Shown: positions 29,813 through 38,139 of the stretch, one piece after another
How the letters are laid out: each line of letters starts with the position of its first letter
How positions within the stretch are numbered: position 1 is the first letter of the stretch
Translations under genes and position numbers: made by a program
The notes under the pieces: model-generated
The model's input: the letters and a program-made list of their open reading frames with translations, nothing else
What the model was told of the DNA's origin: nothing
Databases searched by the model: none
NCBI GenBank assembly: GCA_963732375.1
Contig: CAVSZE010000009.1
Location: 1-64,000 of the forward strand
Direction: 5' to 3'
DNA from: RPQJ01 sp963732375
GTDB taxonomy: Bacteria; Pseudomonadota; Gammaproteobacteria; Steroidobacterales; Steroidobacteraceae
DNA length: 64,000 nt

Positions 29813-30430
29813 ATGTCGAACTCATTTGATCCTGGCAATGGATCTTTCCGGCGGCTGGACCTCGACGATGCCGAAGTCAGCCTGCTGGACGAAGCATTTG
29901 CCGGTGCGGAGGCCGGAGAGCTGTTCCGGGAACTGCGGAACGGAACCGAATGGCGGCAGGAGGAGGTCGTGATCTTCGGCCGGCGGCGCCTGGTTCCCCG
30001 CCTGGTCGCCTGGCACGGCGATCCCGGCGCGAGCTACACGTATTCCGGGACCCCGCATCAGCCACTGCCGTGGACGCCCATTCTCGAGCAGGTTCGGTGC
30101 CGGGTGCAGGCGCTTGCCGGTCGGCACTTCAACGCCGTGCTGTTGAACCTGTATCGCGATGGCCGGGACGGTATGGGCTGGCATGCCGACGACGAGCCCG
30201 AACTCGGGCCGGAGCCTGCGATCGCATCGGTGTCCCTTGGAGCTGTCCGGCGGTTTTGCCTGAGGCATCGCCGGCGCAAGGGACTGCGGGCGAACCTTTC
30301 GCTGCCGCACGGCAGCCTGCTGTTGATGTCCGGTGCGACACAACGGCACTGGGTTCATGCCGTTCCGAAGACCGTCGTTCCGACCGGCGAGCGCATCAAC
30401 CTGACGTTTCGCATGGTCTCCATTAGGTAG
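29813..30430 (+). CDS. alkB: AlkB-type 2-oxoglutarate/Fe(II) nucleic acid dioxygenase
   Basis: The 205-residue protein starts at ATG 29813 (MSNSFDPGNGSFRRLDLDD). Upstream frame continuity is fortuitous, since the conserved fold begins shortly after this start. It has the iron ligands His124 and Asp126 in GMGWHADDEPELG and His182 in HWVHAVPK. The 2-oxoglutarate-binding arginines are in ERINLTFR (194 and 200). The nucleotide-recognition region contains RLVAWHGDPGASYTYSG. This is the ALKBH2/3-like bacterial form, which removes methyl lesions such as 1-methyladenine and 3-methylcytosine. No Ada regulator is adjacent. Confidence 0.92.
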   Translation: MSNSFDPGNGSFRRLDLDDAEVSLLDEAFAGAEAGELFRELRNGTEWRQEEVVIFGRRRLVPRLVAWHGDPGASYTYSGTPHQPLPWTPILEQVRCRVQALAGRHFNAVLLNLYRDGRDGMGWHADDEPELGPEPAIASVSLGAVRRFCLRHRRRKGLRANLSLPHGSLLLMSGATQRHWVHAVPKTVVPTGERINLTFRMVSIR

Positions 30431-30503
30431 AACAGCGGATTGCAGCGTGGGTCGGTCCGGCACAGCGTGTGACCGTTCATTCCTCCCGTGCCCGGAGCTC
30501 CAA

Positions 30504-30890
30504 ATGCGTTCCGACCCTCTTCGCTGGCTGGCCCTTGCCGCGCTGTCCCTTGCAATTGCGCCGGGCTGTGCAAGAAAACAGAATGAAGTCAGCTACAAGA
30601 ACGACGTCGCGCCCATCCTCGCGGCCAACTGCGCCTCTTGCCACGTTCCCGGGCAGCCGGGGTATGTCGCCAGCGGCTTCGACCTCGGAGGCTATGACTC
30701 GCTGATGAAAGGGACGCGATACGGTCCTGTCGTGATCCCCGGGGACCCGCTCACCAGTGCGATGGTGATGCTGATCGAGGGCCGGGCCGATCCGTCGCTC
30801 AAGATGCCGCACGGGGACGCAAAGCCACTAACGGCCGACGAGATCAAGACCATCCGTCACTGGGTCAAGCAGGGCGCGAAGAACAACTGA
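30504..30890 (+). CDS. Small c-type cytochrome lipoprotein
   Basis: The 128-residue protein starts at ATG 30504 (MRSDPLRWLALAALSLAIA) with GGAG 8 bases upstream. The signal ends in a lipobox (IAPGC), so it should be lipid-anchored. One heme c motif is visible, CASCH, in the segment VAPILAANCASCHVPGQPG. A distal methionine candidate lies in SLKMPHGDAKPL. The layout resembles the Planctomycete-type cytochrome C domain. It is convergent with the PQQ dehydrogenase gene across element C and could accept electrons from it, but they are not in one operon. Confidence 0.85.
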   Translation: MRSDPLRWLALAALSLAIAPGCARKQNEVSYKNDVAPILAANCASCHVPGQPGYVASGFDLGGYDSLMKGTRYGPVVIPGDPLTSAMVMLIEGRADPSLKMPHGDAKPLTADEIKTIRHWVKQGAKNN

Positions 30891-30908
30891 TCCTGCCGTC
30901 AAACGCAA

Positions 30909-30956
30909 AGGGGACATTCTCCTTTTCGTCGATCGACGAAAAGGAGAATGTCCCCT
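30909..30956. repeat. Palindromic element C, perfect 48-bp palindrome
   Basis: Two 24-base halves (AGGGGACATTCTCC...TCGTCGA and its exact reverse complement) meet with no spacer. It lies 18 bases after the cytochrome gene stop and 17 bases before the PQQ dehydrogenase stop. It could act as a bidirectional terminator, having T-rich and A-rich arms, or as a minimal mobile palindrome. Confidence 0.9.
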
Positions 30957-30973
30957 GATTCGGTACCAGGCAC

Positions 30974-33130
30974 CTATTTTTCGGGCGGCGGCTTGCGGTC
31001 TTCGTTCGCGCGCGAGATCACGTAGGCGTGGATGTCATGCACGTCCTGTTCGCTCACGAGATCCGCGAGCTTCGGCATGCCGGCGCCGTGGATGACGCCG
31101 TCGTAGACGATCTCGTTGAAGATCGCGTGCTTCTCGGGCGGCAGCATGCGCAGGTCGGGCACGACGCCACCCGAGACCGCCAGCGCCCCGTGGCAGACCA
31201 TGCAGGTCGACATGAACTTGTACTTGCCATTCTCAACCTGGGCGGCCGTCGCCTCGATGGCCGGTGGCTCGGGGATCAGTGAGTTCTTTTCCGCAACCCG
31301 CGGCATCGTTTCGTGCCCACCCAGCTTGAACGCAAACACGTAGCCGTCGTTCACATACTTGCCCGGGGCCATCGTGCGCGGGTCGCCGCTGGTCACGCCG
31401 CCCGAGCCACCGTAACCCGCCATGACCGCGACGTATTGCTCGCCATCCACCTCATAGGTGATCGGCGGCGCCATGATCCCGATCATCGTCGGCACGGCCC
31501 ACAGTACCTTTCCACTGTCCGCCGCATAGGCGACGAATTGCCCGTCGCCGGTGCCCTGGAACAACAGGTCGCCGGCGGTGGTCAGCAATCCGCCATTCCA
31601 GAATGCAGGATGCTCGATTTCCCATACCGTCTTCTTCTGCAACGGATCCCAGGCCTTCAGGTAACCGCGGTCCGGCGGCAATGGGCCGCCAATCTTCTGC
31701 ATCAGGTCCTGCACGGTGTTGACGAAGGTGTTCCAGTCGACGCCCGGATTCCAGAACATGTCGCGGCGCGGATACTTCCCGGTCTCCCTGAACGCTTCCG
31801 ACAGCGCGTAAATACCCATTGGCTGCGCCGCCGGTATGTACACCAGGCCGGTGCCCGGGTTGTAGGCCATCGGCTGCCAGTTATGGGCGCCACTCGGCGC
31901 CGGGACGATCAGCCGCGTCTCGTGGGAGTAACTAGCCTCGGGAGTCTCGACCGGGCGACCCGTCTTCATGTCCACGTGGCTCGCCCAGGTGACAGGCGCG
32001 TACTTGTCGGCGGACAGCAGTTCGCCCGTCTCGCGGTCGATGACGTAGAAGAAACCGTTCTTCGGCGCCTGCATCAGCACCTTGCGCGGTTTTCCGTCGA
32101 TCACGAGGTCCGCGAGGATGATGTGCTGGGTGGCGGTGTAGTCCCAGTTCTCGGCCGGCGTGACCTGGTAGTGCCACTTGAGCCGGCCGGTGTCAGGGTT
32201 CAACGCGAGGATCGACGACAGGAACAGGTTGTCGCCGCCGCCCGGTGAGCGGATGTCGCGCGACCACGGCGACCCATTGCCGGTGCCGACATACAGCGTG
32301 TCGAGATCCGGGTCATAGGCCATCGAGTCCCAGACCGTGCCACCGCCGCCGCCGACCCACCATTCACCGTTCCATGTCTTCGCCGCTGCCTCGAGTTCCG
32401 GGTTCTCGAAACCATCCTTCGGATTTCCGGGCACGGTATAGAAGCGCCACACGAGTTTTCCATTCGCGGCGTCGTAGGCCGAAAAATAGCCGCGCACACC
32501 GTACTCGGCGCCGCCGTTCCCGATCAGCACCTTGTCCTTCACGATGCGCGGCGCGCCGGTGATGGTGTAGGGCTTGCTGCGATCGATCGTGTTCACTTCC
32601 CAGCGCCGGCCGCCGGTCCGGGCATCGAGGCAGACGAGGCGCCCGTCCAGCGTCCCAAAGTAGACCGATCCCTTCCACACGGCAACGCCGCGATTGACCG
32701 CATCGCAGCAGGCGTAGCGGCCCCATTCGCGTGGCACTTCCGGGTCGTATTTCCAGAGTTCCTTGCCGGTCTTCGCGTCCAGCGCGTACACGACGCTCCA
32801 CACGCCCGTGGTGAACATCACTCCGTCCACGACGATCGGCGTGGCCTCCAGGCCGCGCAGCGTGCCGGCGGCATACGACCATGCGAGACCAAGTTTCCCG
32901 ACATTGTCGGAATTGATCTGCTTGAGCGGGCTGTAGCGCTGCTCGTCGTAGGTTCGGCCGTGCGCCATCCAGTTCTGCGGTTCGGAATCCGCTGCGGCGA
33001 TGCGCGCGCCGTCGACCTGCGCGAACGTCCTGGAGGTTTGCGCGGGCGACTTTGCAAACGATGGGGCGCCGCTGGCGACGCACAGCGCCGCCAGCGCGAG
33101 CGCGAGCAGGGTACGGGTGCTGGTATTCAT
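30974..33130 (-). CDS. PQQ-dependent quinohemoprotein alcohol dehydrogenase
   Basis: The 718-residue protein starts at ATG 33130 (MNTSTRTLLALALAALCVAS), a signal peptide; ATG 33145 is also in frame. The eight-bladed PQQ propeller covers about residues 40-600 and includes the vicinal cysteine pair YACCDAVNRG that packs on PQQ, GGGGGTVWDSMAYDPDLD and NWDYTATQ with the probable catalytic aspartate. A C-terminal cytochrome c domain carries CMVCH. Two positions after the catalytic aspartate is Thr rather than Asp, which argues for calcium rather than a lanthanide. The enzyme should oxidise an alcohol in the periplasm and pass electrons via its heme. Confidence 0.92.
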   Translation of the reverse strand: MNTSTRTLLALALAALCVASGAPSFAKSPAQTSRTFAQVDGARIAAADSEPQNWMAHGRTYDEQRYSPLKQINSDNVGKLGLAWSYAAGTLRGLEATPIVVDGVMFTTGVWSVVYALDAKTGKELWKYDPEVPREWGRYACCDAVNRGVAVWKGSVYFGTLDGRLVCLDARTGGRRWEVNTIDRSKPYTITGAPRIVKDKVLIGNGGAEYGVRGYFSAYDAANGKLVWRFYTVPGNPKDGFENPELEAAAKTWNGEWWVGGGGGTVWDSMAYDPDLDTLYVGTGNGSPWSRDIRSPGGGDNLFLSSILALNPDTGRLKWHYQVTPAENWDYTATQHIILADLVIDGKPRKVLMQAPKNGFFYVIDRETGELLSADKYAPVTWASHVDMKTGRPVETPEASYSHETRLIVPAPSGAHNWQPMAYNPGTGLVYIPAAQPMGIYALSEAFRETGKYPRRDMFWNPGVDWNTFVNTVQDLMQKIGGPLPPDRGYLKAWDPLQKKTVWEIEHPAFWNGGLLTTAGDLLFQGTGDGQFVAYAADSGKVLWAVPTMIGIMAPPITYEVDGEQYVAVMAGYGGSGGVTSGDPRTMAPGKYVNDGYVFAFKLGGHETMPRVAEKNSLIPEPPAIEATAAQVENGKYKFMSTCMVCHGALAVSGGVVPDLRMLPPEKHAIFNEIVYDGVIHGAGMPKLADLVSEQDVHDIHAYVISRANEDRKPPPEK

Positions 33131-33250
33131 GGCTCGACCTGTCAATGGTGACGGTGCCGAGTGTCGGTCGGTGGGCGCTCGCTGGCAAGTCGATTTCCCG
33201 GTCCGGAAGGGACATCATCGGCCGTATCCACTTGGCTGGGGAGCGACTCG

Positions 33251-34747
33251 ATGGGTATTCGCGAATACGGGGAGTACGACGCGCTGGGCCTTGCCGAACT
33301 GGTGCGGAACGGGCAGGTGAGCCCGGCCGAACTGCTGGACGAGGCGCTCGCGCGGACAGCGGCGGTCAATCCGCAGATCAACGCCGTCATCCACCTGATG
33401 GAGCGACGCGCGCGTGACGAGATTGCCGCAGGCCTGCCGGACGGGCCGTTCCGGGGCGTTCCTTTCCTCGTGAAGGACCTGATGACCGCGGTTGCCGGCG
33501 AGCCGATGAGCCGGGGGTCGAGGCTTTTCCGCGACTACGTGCCCGTGGAGGACGAGGAACTCACGCGCCGCTATCGGCGTGCGGGGCTCGTGATTTTCGG
33601 CAAGACCAATACGCCGGAGCTCGGCTTCACTAACGTCACCGAGCCGGAGCTGTTCGGTCCGACGCGAAATCCGTGGAACCTCGACCGCACGTCCAGCGGA
33701 TCCAGCGGCGGCTCGGCTGCGGCTGTCGCTGCGAGGATCGTGCCTGCTGCGAACGCCAACGACGGCGGCGGCTCGATACGCACGCCGGCGTCGAATTGCG
33801 GCCTGGTGGGGTTGAAGCCCAGTCGCGGCCGCAACCCGACCGGGCCGAAGGCGCCGGAAGAATGGTTCGGGATCATCGGCGAGCACGCAATCACACGCAG
33901 CGTGCGTGACTGCGCGGCACTGCTCGACGCGACCGCCGGCGACTATCCGCAGCAGTTGATGAAGCTGCAGGTCCCCGAGCGGCCGTTCCTCGAGGAGACC
34001 ACGCGCGATCCGGGTCGCCTCCGAATAGCGTTCAGCTTCGATCCCGGCATCGGGAAGGAACTGCACGCCGAGAACCGTGCGGCGCTCGAGGCGACGACCG
34101 CGCATCTGGCGCGCCTTGGGCACGACCTGGTGGAGGTGAGGTTGCCGATCGAGCCCGAGCCGTTCGTCGCGAACTACTCGGCACTCATCTCCGCCGACGC
34201 GGCTGCAGACCTGCGCTCTGCGAGGTCGATGGTCGGCCGCGCGGCCACGCGCGGCGAGGTGGAGCCTGCGACCTGGATGCTGGCGAGACTGGGCGAGGCC
34301 CTGTCGGCGGCGGATCTGACCGAGGCTCTCTGGTGGGTGCAGGCGTTTTCGCGACGCTGGCTGCAGTGGTCGTCCGATTTCGACGTGCTTCTGACGCCGA
34401 CCGTCGGCGTGCCGCCAATGAAGATCGGCGCGTACGCGCTCTCGGGGCCAATGAGGCTGGCGCTCCGGATCCTGCCCGGGTTGCCGGCGCGGGCGCTGCT
34501 CGGCCAGCGTTCGAAAATCACCGAGTCGTTCGCGAAAGTCTTCGAGGCCGCGCCCTACACGATGGTGGCGAACGTTACCGGGCAGCCCTCGATGTCCTTG
34601 CCGCTGCACTGGACGATCGACGGCTTGCCGATGGGGATGCTGTTCACGGCGCGGGTCGGCGACGAGGCGACGCTGCTCCGGCTGGCCGCGCAGATCGAGC
34701 AGGCGATGCCGTGGAAGGACCGACGCGCGCCGCACGCGGCTGCGTGA
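33251..34747 (+). CDS. Amidase signature family hydrolase
   Basis: The 498-residue protein starts at ATG 33251 (MGIREYGEYDALGLAELVRN). It has the complete Ser-cisSer-Lys triad: the lysine in PFLVKDLMTAVAG, and the serines in the Gly/Ser-rich signature TSSGSSGGSAAAVAARIVP with DGGGSIRTPAS. The C-terminal region is typical (VTGQPSMSLPLHWT). Amidases of this family hydrolyse amide bonds in substrates from nitrile-derived amides to acyl amino compounds. The natural substrate is unknown. It is convergent with the cupin gene, separated by one base. Confidence 0.9.
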   Translation: MGIREYGEYDALGLAELVRNGQVSPAELLDEALARTAAVNPQINAVIHLMERRARDEIAAGLPDGPFRGVPFLVKDLMTAVAGEPMSRGSRLFRDYVPVEDEELTRRYRRAGLVIFGKTNTPELGFTNVTEPELFGPTRNPWNLDRTSSGSSGGSAAAVAARIVPAANANDGGGSIRTPASNCGLVGLKPSRGRNPTGPKAPEEWFGIIGEHAITRSVRDCAALLDATAGDYPQQLMKLQVPERPFLEETTRDPGRLRIAFSFDPGIGKELHAENRAALEATTAHLARLGHDLVEVRLPIEPEPFVANYSALISADAAADLRSARSMVGRAATRGEVEPATWMLARLGEALSAADLTEALWWVQAFSRRWLQWSSDFDVLLTPTVGVPPMKIGAYALSGPMRLALRILPGLPARALLGQRSKITESFAKVFEAAPYTMVANVTGQPSMSLPLHWTIDGLPMGMLFTARVGDEATLLRLAAQIEQAMPWKDRRAPHAAA

Positions 34748-34748
34748 T

Positions 34749-35225
34749 TCAGGCGTTTGGCCCCGCGATGTCCAGTGGCTCGATGTCGTTGTCGCGGCAG
34801 TAGTCGTTATACCGCTCGACTGCGGTACGCCAGTCTTCGGTGGCGATGACCCGGCCTTCGGTGTCGAGCAGCAGAAGCTCGCCCGAGTTGACCACGAACA
34901 TGATCACGTCGTCGGTTCCGTCCGGAAGAGCCTGCGGCGTGTGCTGCGAGTCAGCGGTCTCGATCACGACGCTGCCCGGCCCCGCGACCCAGTCATGCTC
35001 AAGGTATTTCCAGCGGCCCTGCACCGTGTAGATCGTGGCGGAACCTGCGTGGCGATAGCGCGGAAGCTGCACGCCCGGCGGTGCGCGCAGCACGCTGACG
35101 ACCTCGCCGCGGACCGGGTCGACATGGAAGAGCTTCACGGAGACGAGGTCGGAGTACGGGTGAAACGGCATCCAGGGCAGGCTGTCGTCCGTAATGCAGT
35201 TCGTGTCGACGTATGCGAGCGTCAT
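34749..35225 (-). CDS. Cupin protein, 2,4'-dihydroxyacetophenone dioxygenase-like
   Basis: The 158-residue protein starts at ATG 35225 (MTLAYVDTNCITDDSLPWMP). It has one cupin barrel with PRYRHAGSATIYTVQGRWKYLE and a second motif around GSVVIETADSQHTPQALP, giving histidine and acidic candidates for a metal site. The size and the phrase LPWMPFHPYSD fit the 2,4'-dihydroxyacetophenone dioxygenase/ChrR-like cupin group. Those dioxygenases cleave a carbon-carbon bond in aryl ketones using iron. The assignment to a dioxygenase is tentative. Confidence 0.72.
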   Translation of the reverse strand: MTLAYVDTNCITDDSLPWMPFHPYSDLVSVKLFHVDPVRGEVVSVLRAPPGVQLPRYRHAGSATIYTVQGRWKYLEHDWVAGPGSVVIETADSQHTPQALPDGTDDVIMFVVNSGELLLLDTEGRVIATEDWRTAVERYNDYCRDNDIEPLDIAGPNA

Positions 35226-35364
35226 GATCCCCTTCGTCCTGCGGCCAGCTGGTTCTTGTGATCAGGCCAGGCGAACGATCAGGGTAGCCCCGACACCTGC
35301 CGCTTCCGCCACTCGCGGCGGGGGGGCAGCGCCGCAACAGCGCTCGTGCGCCCGAATCCTTGCG

Positions 35365-35386
35365 ACCCCCCCCAGATAGAGGGGGT
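35365..35386 (+). promoter_or_regulatory. C/G inverted repeat covering the Shine-Dalgarno of the MalT-like gene
   Basis: ACCCCC (35365-35370) can pair with GGGGGT (35381-35386), leaving a 10-base loop. The second arm is the Shine-Dalgarno (GGGGGTGATC, 9 bases before ATG 35395), which also matches the extended anti-SD complement. Pairing would hide the ribosome binding site. The same DNA could also serve as a protein-binding palindrome. Function is inferred. Confidence 0.45.
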
Positions 35387-35394
35387 GATCGGCT

Positions 35395-38139
35395 ATGCTT
35401 GCGCACAGGTCATTCGAGTCGACGAGGAGACGGGGAACGGTGCCGCCGCAGGGCAGCACCCAAGCTATGGTCGCGTCACGGTTCCTGCTCAAGACCGCGC
35501 CCCCGAAAACCGGCCGGGCGCTTCCGGCCCGGCCCCGCCTTGATCGGCGCTGGGCTGACATCAATGACCGTACTGCGATCCTGGTGACCGCTCCGCAGGG
35601 CTTCGGCAAGACGATGCTGCTCGCCCACTGGCGCCGGCGCTGGCTGGAACGCGGCGCATTCGTCGCCTGGGTCACGCTCGACGCCCAGGACGAGCGGTCT
35701 CAGTTCGCGGACTTGCTTGCCTTTGCGCTGCGCAGCGCCACCGGAAGGGATGCGTTCACCGTGGCGGCCATGCAGGGCCGGCTGCAGGAGCACAGGGAAC
35801 TCGACGCGCTGACCGCGCTGCTCGCCGAAGTGGCGGGCCTTGCGACGCCCACGATCGTGTTACTCGACGACGCGCACCGCATGCCGCAGCTGGCGTTGAG
35901 CGCGATGTTGTCCTACCTGCTGAACAACGCCCCGCCCAACCTGCAGTTCGTGGTGGGAACGCGGCGCCCGCTGGACCTCGAGCTTGCAGACCTGCTGGCG
36001 AGCGGCCAGCTGGCCAGCATCGGAGTGGCCGACCTGCGACTCGATGCCGACGAATCGCGCGAGGTCCTTCGCGCACGCTTCGGTTGCAGGATCAACCTGG
36101 ACGCCGCCGCCCGGATACACGAATTGACGGAAGGCTGGCCGTTGGGCCTGCAACTCGCGGCTGCGACCATCGAGGCCGCCTCCGACCCGCAGGCAGCCAT
36201 CGGCCAGTTGAGCGCGCGGCGCGGCGACATCAATCGCTTCTTCTTCGAGTCCATGCTGTCGCGGGCGTCGCCGGAGGCGGCGGCATTCTTCGTGCGGATC
36301 TCGATCCTCGAGTCGATGAATGCGGATCTCTGCGCCGCCGTTACCGGCAATCCGGACGCCGCCCGCATCATCGAAGCCGCGCTCAGTTCGCCTGTCGTAA
36401 CGCAGTCCGAGGACCGGCAGTGGCTCAAGGTGCACGCAATGGCGCGGGATTTCCTGCTCGGCCATTTCGACAAGCTTCCGGTCGATGAGCGCCGTGGCTG
36501 CTACGAGCGCGCCGCTGCCTGGTATGCGGACCACGACCAGTTCCAGGAGGCTGCCCGCCACGCCTGGGCAGCTGGTAACGAGGCGCTGGCCGTCGCGCAT
36601 GCGACACACTGCCTGCGTGACATCGCCCGCGAAGGTCGTCTCGGCGAGGCGCGGGACTGGATCAGGCGCGTGCCCGATACAGTAATGGCCCGCGACGTAG
36701 GCCTGCAGGTCACCGGCGCCTGGATCAGCGCGCTTGGCGATGACCCGGAGGGCGTGCCTGCAACGATTGAGCGCATCCTGCAACTCCCGGACTGTGATGA
36801 AGATGCAAGGTTCGAGGGAGCGTTGGTGGCTTCTGCTGCGGCAATATTCTGCGACAAGCCAGGGCTCATTCCGGCGGCGCTGCAGGGCTGGGACGATCCG
36901 CCGCCCGGCGCAACCCCGCTGCATGTGATCTCAATGGCGAACTCGCGCGCGACGTTCGCGCTGCACTCAGGCGGGGCGGAGCGCGCCCGTAAGCTGCTAT
37001 CCCTGAGCATCTCGGCGGCAATCAGGGAGCCGTCGATGCGACTGCCGATGGCTTTCGCAGACATGACGGTCGCGCTCAGCCATATCTGGGACGGTAACCC
37101 GATGCGGGCCGAGGCCATCCTGCAACCGGCAATAGTGACCGCGGAGCGCGAGATGGGTCGGCGCAGCGTGGTCGCTGCGATGTTCGCGGGCACGTTGTCG
37201 GCTGTCAGGTACCTGCGTGGCGATGTGGACGCGGCACTCGCGCTGCTGGCCGACCGCCTCGACGTAATCGAGCGGGTGGGCATGCCGGACCCGATCGTGC
37301 TCGCCTATAGGGTGATCGCGGAGAGCTCGATATATCGCGGCGAGGATGCGCGTGCGATGGAAGCGCTTGAATCGCTTCACGACCTGGGCGTGGCGCGAGC
37401 CATGCCGCGACTCGTGTTCAGCTCGCTGGTGGGGCAGGTTCGGGCCCATGTGCAGCAATCACGGATCGCGACGGCCGCGGACCGGCTCGCGGACGCCATC
37501 GCGCTTCGTACGACATTCGAAGCCCCGGCCTACCGGCCGTTCCTCGAGCTCGTTGATCGGCGGCTGGCCGTCGCCACCGCATGGGTCTGCCTGTCGCGTG
37601 GCGATCCGGCAGGAGCAGAGGTGGCGCTCGCGCCATTGGACCAGGTGAGGGTGGGCCCCGGGCGCAACAGTCCCGACGGCCTGGCCGCGCGAGCCTTGCA
37701 GGCGCTGGCGCTCCACCAGCTCGGGCGACCGGGGGCGCGAGACTTGCTGTCGGAAGTGCTGAGTCTCGCAGGCCTGGGCGGAATGAGATGGTTCGTCGAG
37801 CATGCGCATCCTGGCCTGGCAACCATGGTCGGGTGCGACGGCCTGGACATGGGAACTTCGATTCAGCCGGTCGACGTAGCGTTGTCGCCGGCGGCAGCCC
37901 GAAGCGTTTCGATGCCGGCCGGTGACGGCTCGTCTGCCAGTGGGCTGCTCACACCCAGGGAGGGTCGCATCCTGTCGCTGCTTGCGGCCGGCATGGCAAA
38001 CAAGGAAATCGCCCGCGCCATGGACATCGGCGAGCAGACGGTCAAGTGGCACTTGAAGAACATCTTCGCAAAGCTGAACGCCGCGAGCCGGCGGCACGCC
38101 GTGGATCGCGCAAGGCTGCTCGGCCTGCTCAGCGCCTGA
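35395..38139 (+). CDS. MalT-type LuxR-family transcriptional regulator
   Basis: The 914-residue protein starts at ATG 35395, supported by a strong GGGGGTGATC site. ATG 35467 (MVASRFLLKTAPP) would align better with the fragment at 1-233 and is a real alternative. A STAND/NB-ARC-type ATPase comes first, with P-loop VTAPQGFGKTMLL and Walker B TIVLLDDAHRM. A helical TPR-like sensor region (about 380-830) follows, then a LuxR HTH at the C-terminus (LLTPREGRILSLLAAGM, NKEIARAMDIGEQTVKWHL). MalT-type regulators bind ATP and a ligand, then activate genes. Regulators of this type are commonly found with DUF1302/DUF1329 operons, one of which lies at 58 kb. It ends overlapping the convergent hemerythrin gene by 11 bases. 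Confidence 0.93.
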   Translation: MLAHRSFESTRRRGTVPPQGSTQAMVASRFLLKTAPPKTGRALPARPRLDRRWADINDRTAILVTAPQGFGKTMLLAHWRRRWLERGAFVAWVTLDAQDERSQFADLLAFALRSATGRDAFTVAAMQGRLQEHRELDALTALLAEVAGLATPTIVLLDDAHRMPQLALSAMLSYLLNNAPPNLQFVVGTRRPLDLELADLLASGQLASIGVADLRLDADESREVLRARFGCRINLDAAARIHELTEGWPLGLQLAAATIEAASDPQAAIGQLSARRGDINRFFFESMLSRASPEAAAFFVRISILESMNADLCAAVTGNPDAARIIEAALSSPVVTQSEDRQWLKVHAMARDFLLGHFDKLPVDERRGCYERAAAWYADHDQFQEAARHAWAAGNEALAVAHATHCLRDIAREGRLGEARDWIRRVPDTVMARDVGLQVTGAWISALGDDPEGVPATIERILQLPDCDEDARFEGALVASAAAIFCDKPGLIPAALQGWDDPPPGATPLHVISMANSRATFALHSGGAERARKLLSLSISAAIREPSMRLPMAFADMTVALSHIWDGNPMRAEAILQPAIVTAEREMGRRSVVAAMFAGTLSAVRYLRGDVDAALALLADRLDVIERVGMPDPIVLAYRVIAESSIYRGEDARAMEALESLHDLGVARAMPRLVFSSLVGQVRAHVQQSRIATAADRLADAIALRTTFEAPAYRPFLELVDRRLAVATAWVCLSRGDPAGAEVALAPLDQVRVGPGRNSPDGLAARALQALALHQLGRPGARDLLSEVLSLAGLGGMRWFVEHAHPGLATMVGCDGLDMGTSIQPVDVALSPAAARSVSMPAGDGSSASGLLTPREGRILSLLAAGMANKEIARAMDIGEQTVKWHLKNIFAKLNAASRRHAVDRARLLGLLSA

